A DNA stretch of 7,634 nucleotides from Ruminococcaceae bacterium UBA7101. Lineage in GTDB: Bacteria; Bacillota; Clostridia; Oscillospirales; Acutalibacteraceae. The stretch lies in the NCBI GenBank assembly GCA_002493325.1, contig DKYL01000053.1, forward strand, positions 1-7,634, in the 5' to 3' direction. This document shows positions 6,071 to 7,634 of the stretch, piece after piece (position 1 is the first letter of the stretch; the number at the start of each line of letters is the position of its first letter). Under the pieces are notes generated by a model, which saw nothing but the letters and a program-made list of their open reading frames with translations, was not told the origin of the DNA and ran no database searches. Position numbers and translations under genes: made by a program.

Positions 6071-6835
6071 ATGGATAATACTAAAAAATTCAGCGGTCGT
6101 GCAGCAGCTTATACTAAGGGCAGACCGGGTTATCCTCAGGCACTTTTTGATTGCTTGTATAAGGATTTTTCTGTTTCATCTCAGTCGGTTATTGCAGATA
6201 TCGGTGCTGGTACAGGAAAATTTTCCAAATACCTGCTTGAACGAGGCAGCAGGGTTTATCTTGTAGAGCCTAATCCTGATATGCTTGACACAGCCGAACA
6301 AGAGCTGTCCGGCTATACGAATGCGTCTTTTGTGAATGGCACTGCAAATGCAACAGGTCTTGATGACAATTCAGTTCATTTCATCACTGCTGCGCAGGCG
6401 TTTCATTGGTTTGATGCAGAAGAATTCAAAAAAGAATGTAAAAGAATTTTAAAGCCTGACGGCAGGGTAGCGCTTGTATGGAATACCCGTGATATGAACA
6501 GCGAATTTAATGTGAAAAGCTATGAAATATATAAAAAATACTGTCCTGATTTTAAGGGATATCACGGCGGAATGAAGGATGATGACGAGAGTATTGCAGC
6601 ATTTTTTAATCATAATTTTAAAAAGCTTGTTTTTGAAAATCCGATTGAATTTACAAAGGAAAGGTTTATCACACGCAGTCTGTCCGCTTCATATTCTCTG
6701 AAAAGCGATGATGTGAATTATAATGAATACATTAAAGAACTTGGGGATTTATTTGATGTATTCAGCGAAAATAACATTGTCATAATGAAAAATAATACTT
6801 CAGCTTACATCGGATCCGTGTCAGAGAAAAAATAA
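6071..6835 (+). CDS. Class I SAM-dependent methyltransferase, target unknown
   Basis: The 254-residue product is predicted to be a soluble cytosolic methyltransferase with the Rossmann-like class I fold. The N-terminus carries FSGRAAAYTKGRPGYP (7-22), a lead-in common in one branch of Methyltransf_11-type proteins. Motif I, with IADIGAGTGKFS at 41-52, binds S-adenosylmethionine. VEPNPDM (65-71) supplies the acidic residue (Glu66) expected to hold the ribose hydroxyls. AQAFHWFD (108-115) and RILKPDGRVALVWN are the later family motifs. The remaining C-terminal part is variable and should carry substrate specificity. A G-rich ribosome-binding site (GGGGGA, 6062-6067) is four bases before the ATG. 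It is the last gene after the glycolytic operon and is separated by a hairpin. Neither motifs nor context identify the substrate; small-molecule methylation is only a family-level guess. Confidence 0.88.
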   Translation: MDNTKKFSGRAAAYTKGRPGYPQALFDCLYKDFSVSSQSVIADIGAGTGKFSKYLLERGSRVYLVEPNPDMLDTAEQELSGYTNASFVNGTANATGLDDNSVHFITAAQAFHWFDAEEFKKECKRILKPDGRVALVWNTRDMNSEFNVKSYEIYKKYCPDFKGYHGGMKDDDESIAAFFNHNFKKLVFENPIEFTKERFITRSLSASYSLKSDDVNYNEYIKELGDLFDVFSENNIVIMKNNTSAYIGSVSEKK

Positions 6836-6890
6836 TATTACATTTTGTCAATTTTGTATAATTATATAGTATAAAAAAATAAAATATGTA

Positions 6891-6919
6891 TTGAAATCTA
6901 ACAAATCATTTGATATAAT
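6891..6919 (+). promoter_or_regulatory. Promoter of the secreted-protein gene
   Basis: TTGAAA (6891-6896) and TATAAT (6914-6919) are separated by exactly 17 bases. TG at 6911-6912 makes the -10 extended as well. This is the best promoter match in the window. Transcription would start near 6926 and give a leader of about 33 bases. The 123-base gap between the methyltransferase and the next gene is otherwise AT-rich, with no clear terminator hairpin. Confidence 0.8.
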
Positions 6920-6958
6920 AGACTTACGACGATAATATTTTATAAAGGAGAAATTGAT

Positions 6959-7634
6959 ATGAAAAAATTATTATCACTCGTTATGTCATTAGTAATGCTG
7001 ATGAGCATAGCGGCAGGCGCTGAATTTTCAGCTAAGGCTGAATCCTATGATGAAATCAAATTGGGTCAGACCAAAAGTGTTACTGTTACCAGCCCGGGTG
7101 ATCGCGATGAAATGATATGTTTTATGTTTTTTGCTGAAAAAGCAGGTACATATTATTTTTATTCCACTGGTAATCTTGATACATTTGGCGTGGCAACAAA
7201 AAGCACATCTGCTGAAAATGTAATTATGGAAGATGATAATTATATTAACGGAAATTTTGTTATTGAAATGTATTTAAACAAGAGAGAAGTAGCAGCGTTC
7301 ACAGCAAATGCATATACTCCGGGATCATTTAAAGTAACATTAAGTGACAAAGCTCCTTCAAACTATTCTCCGTGTAAACACAGTAATACTACTGTGTTTG
7401 AACAAGTAAAAGCAACTTGTACAAACGATGGTTTTACGGGTCAGAAAGTATGTACAGACTGCAGTAAGATTATTGATTTTGGTCAAACTGTACCTAAAGC
7501 ATCGTCAATTAAGCGTTCAAAAAATGAATTTGTTTATAACGGAAAGGTGCAAAGACCTTCTATTACTGTAACGGACAGAAACGGTAAAAAGCTGGAATAT
7601 AAAAAGGATTTCACAGTTGATTATTCAAATTGGA
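6959..7634 (+). CDS. Secreted or surface multi-domain protein, 3'-truncated
   Basis: The frame opens with ATG at 6959, after AAAGGAG (6944-6950, eight-base spacing), and is still open at the window end (225 codons visible). The first 27 residues form a signal peptide: MKK, a hydrophobic core rich in Leu, Met and Val, and likely cleavage after AKA (25-27). Residues about 31-130 read as a beta-sandwich resembling the bacterial pre-peptidase C-terminal (PPC) type, with FFAEKAGTYYFYSTGNLDTFG. Residues 139-180 form a cysteine module with Cys139-x-His141, Cys154, and Cys165-x-x-Cys168, of a kind frequent in clostridial exported proteins. From 184 a repeat-like beta unit starts (FVYNGKVQRPSITVTD, then KDFTVDYSN), typical of the Ig-like stalk units of such proteins. 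An enzyme or binding domain and a cell-wall anchor, if present, would lie beyond the window. Its function is not recognisable from what is visible. Confidence 0.85.
   Translation, partial: MKKLLSLVMSLVMLMSIAAGAEFSAKAESYDEIKLGQTKSVTVTSPGDRDEMICFMFFAEKAGTYYFYSTGNLDTFGVATKSTSAENVIMEDDNYINGNFVIEMYLNKREVAAFTANAYTPGSFKVTLSDKAPSNYSPCKHSNTTVFEQVKATCTNDGFTGQKVCTDCSKIIDFGQTVPKASSIKRSKNEFVYNGKVQRPSITVTDRNGKKLEYKKDFTVDYSNW

Noticed and set aside
6845..6862. TTGTCA (6845-6850) with TATAAT (6857-6862) as a promoter
   Set aside because: The spacing is only six bases. The downstream pair at 6891-6919 has the correct 17-base spacing.
1..7634. CRISPR array, insertion sequence, tRNA, phage or defence genes
   Set aside because: No regularly spaced direct repeats, no transposase frame with terminal inverted repeats, and no tRNA-like fold were noticed. 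The coding content is housekeeping genes, one transporter, one methyltransferase and one secreted protein.

Overview
The window looks like chromosome from a low-GC Gram-positive bacterium of class Clostridia. A gut Ruminococcus or other Oscillospiraceae member is my best guess; that rank is inferred from overall protein character and was not tested. Supporting signs are AT-rich intergenic DNA, strong purine-rich Shine-Dalgarno sites, TATAAT-type promoters, an rpmA of Firmicutes character, the Firmicutes order pgk-tpiA-gpmI, and a secreted protein built from modules common in clostridial surface proteins. All six recognised genes are on the + strand.

Layout. Bases 1-246 are the 3' part of rpmA (ribosomal protein L27), closed by a good intrinsic terminator. 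A second long inverted repeat and an extended -10 promoter follow. Next is a GPH-family (MelB-like) cation symporter, which probably starts at a TTG codon (492-2159) and has its own terminator. A new promoter near 2285-2313 then opens a glycolytic operon: pgk (2370-3569), tpiA (3657-4424) and gpmI (4481-6016). A GC-rich hairpin lies between tpiA and gpmI. Another hairpin without a strong U tract separates gpmI from a class I SAM-dependent methyltransferase (6071-6835). After an AT-rich gap with a clear promoter (TTGAAA, 17 bp, TATAAT), a secreted multi-domain protein begins at 6959 and runs off the end of the window.

How the genes work together. Pgk, TpiA and GpmI are three enzymes of lower glycolysis. 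TpiA interconverts the triose phosphates, Pgk makes ATP and 3-phosphoglycerate, and GpmI converts 3-phosphoglycerate to 2-phosphoglycerate. The usual partners gap and eno are absent from the window. The transporter may import a substrate that feeds this pathway, but its substrate cannot be read from the sequence. The transporter is separated from pgk by a terminator, so it is a separate transcription unit. The methyltransferase may be reached by read-through from the glycolytic operon, and its target is unknown.

I did not find a clearly undescribed system. The items most worth a second look are the atypical GPH transporter, the intercistronic hairpins of the glycolytic operon, and the truncated cysteine-containing surface protein at the right edge. 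I saw no tRNA, rRNA, CRISPR array, insertion sequence or origin.
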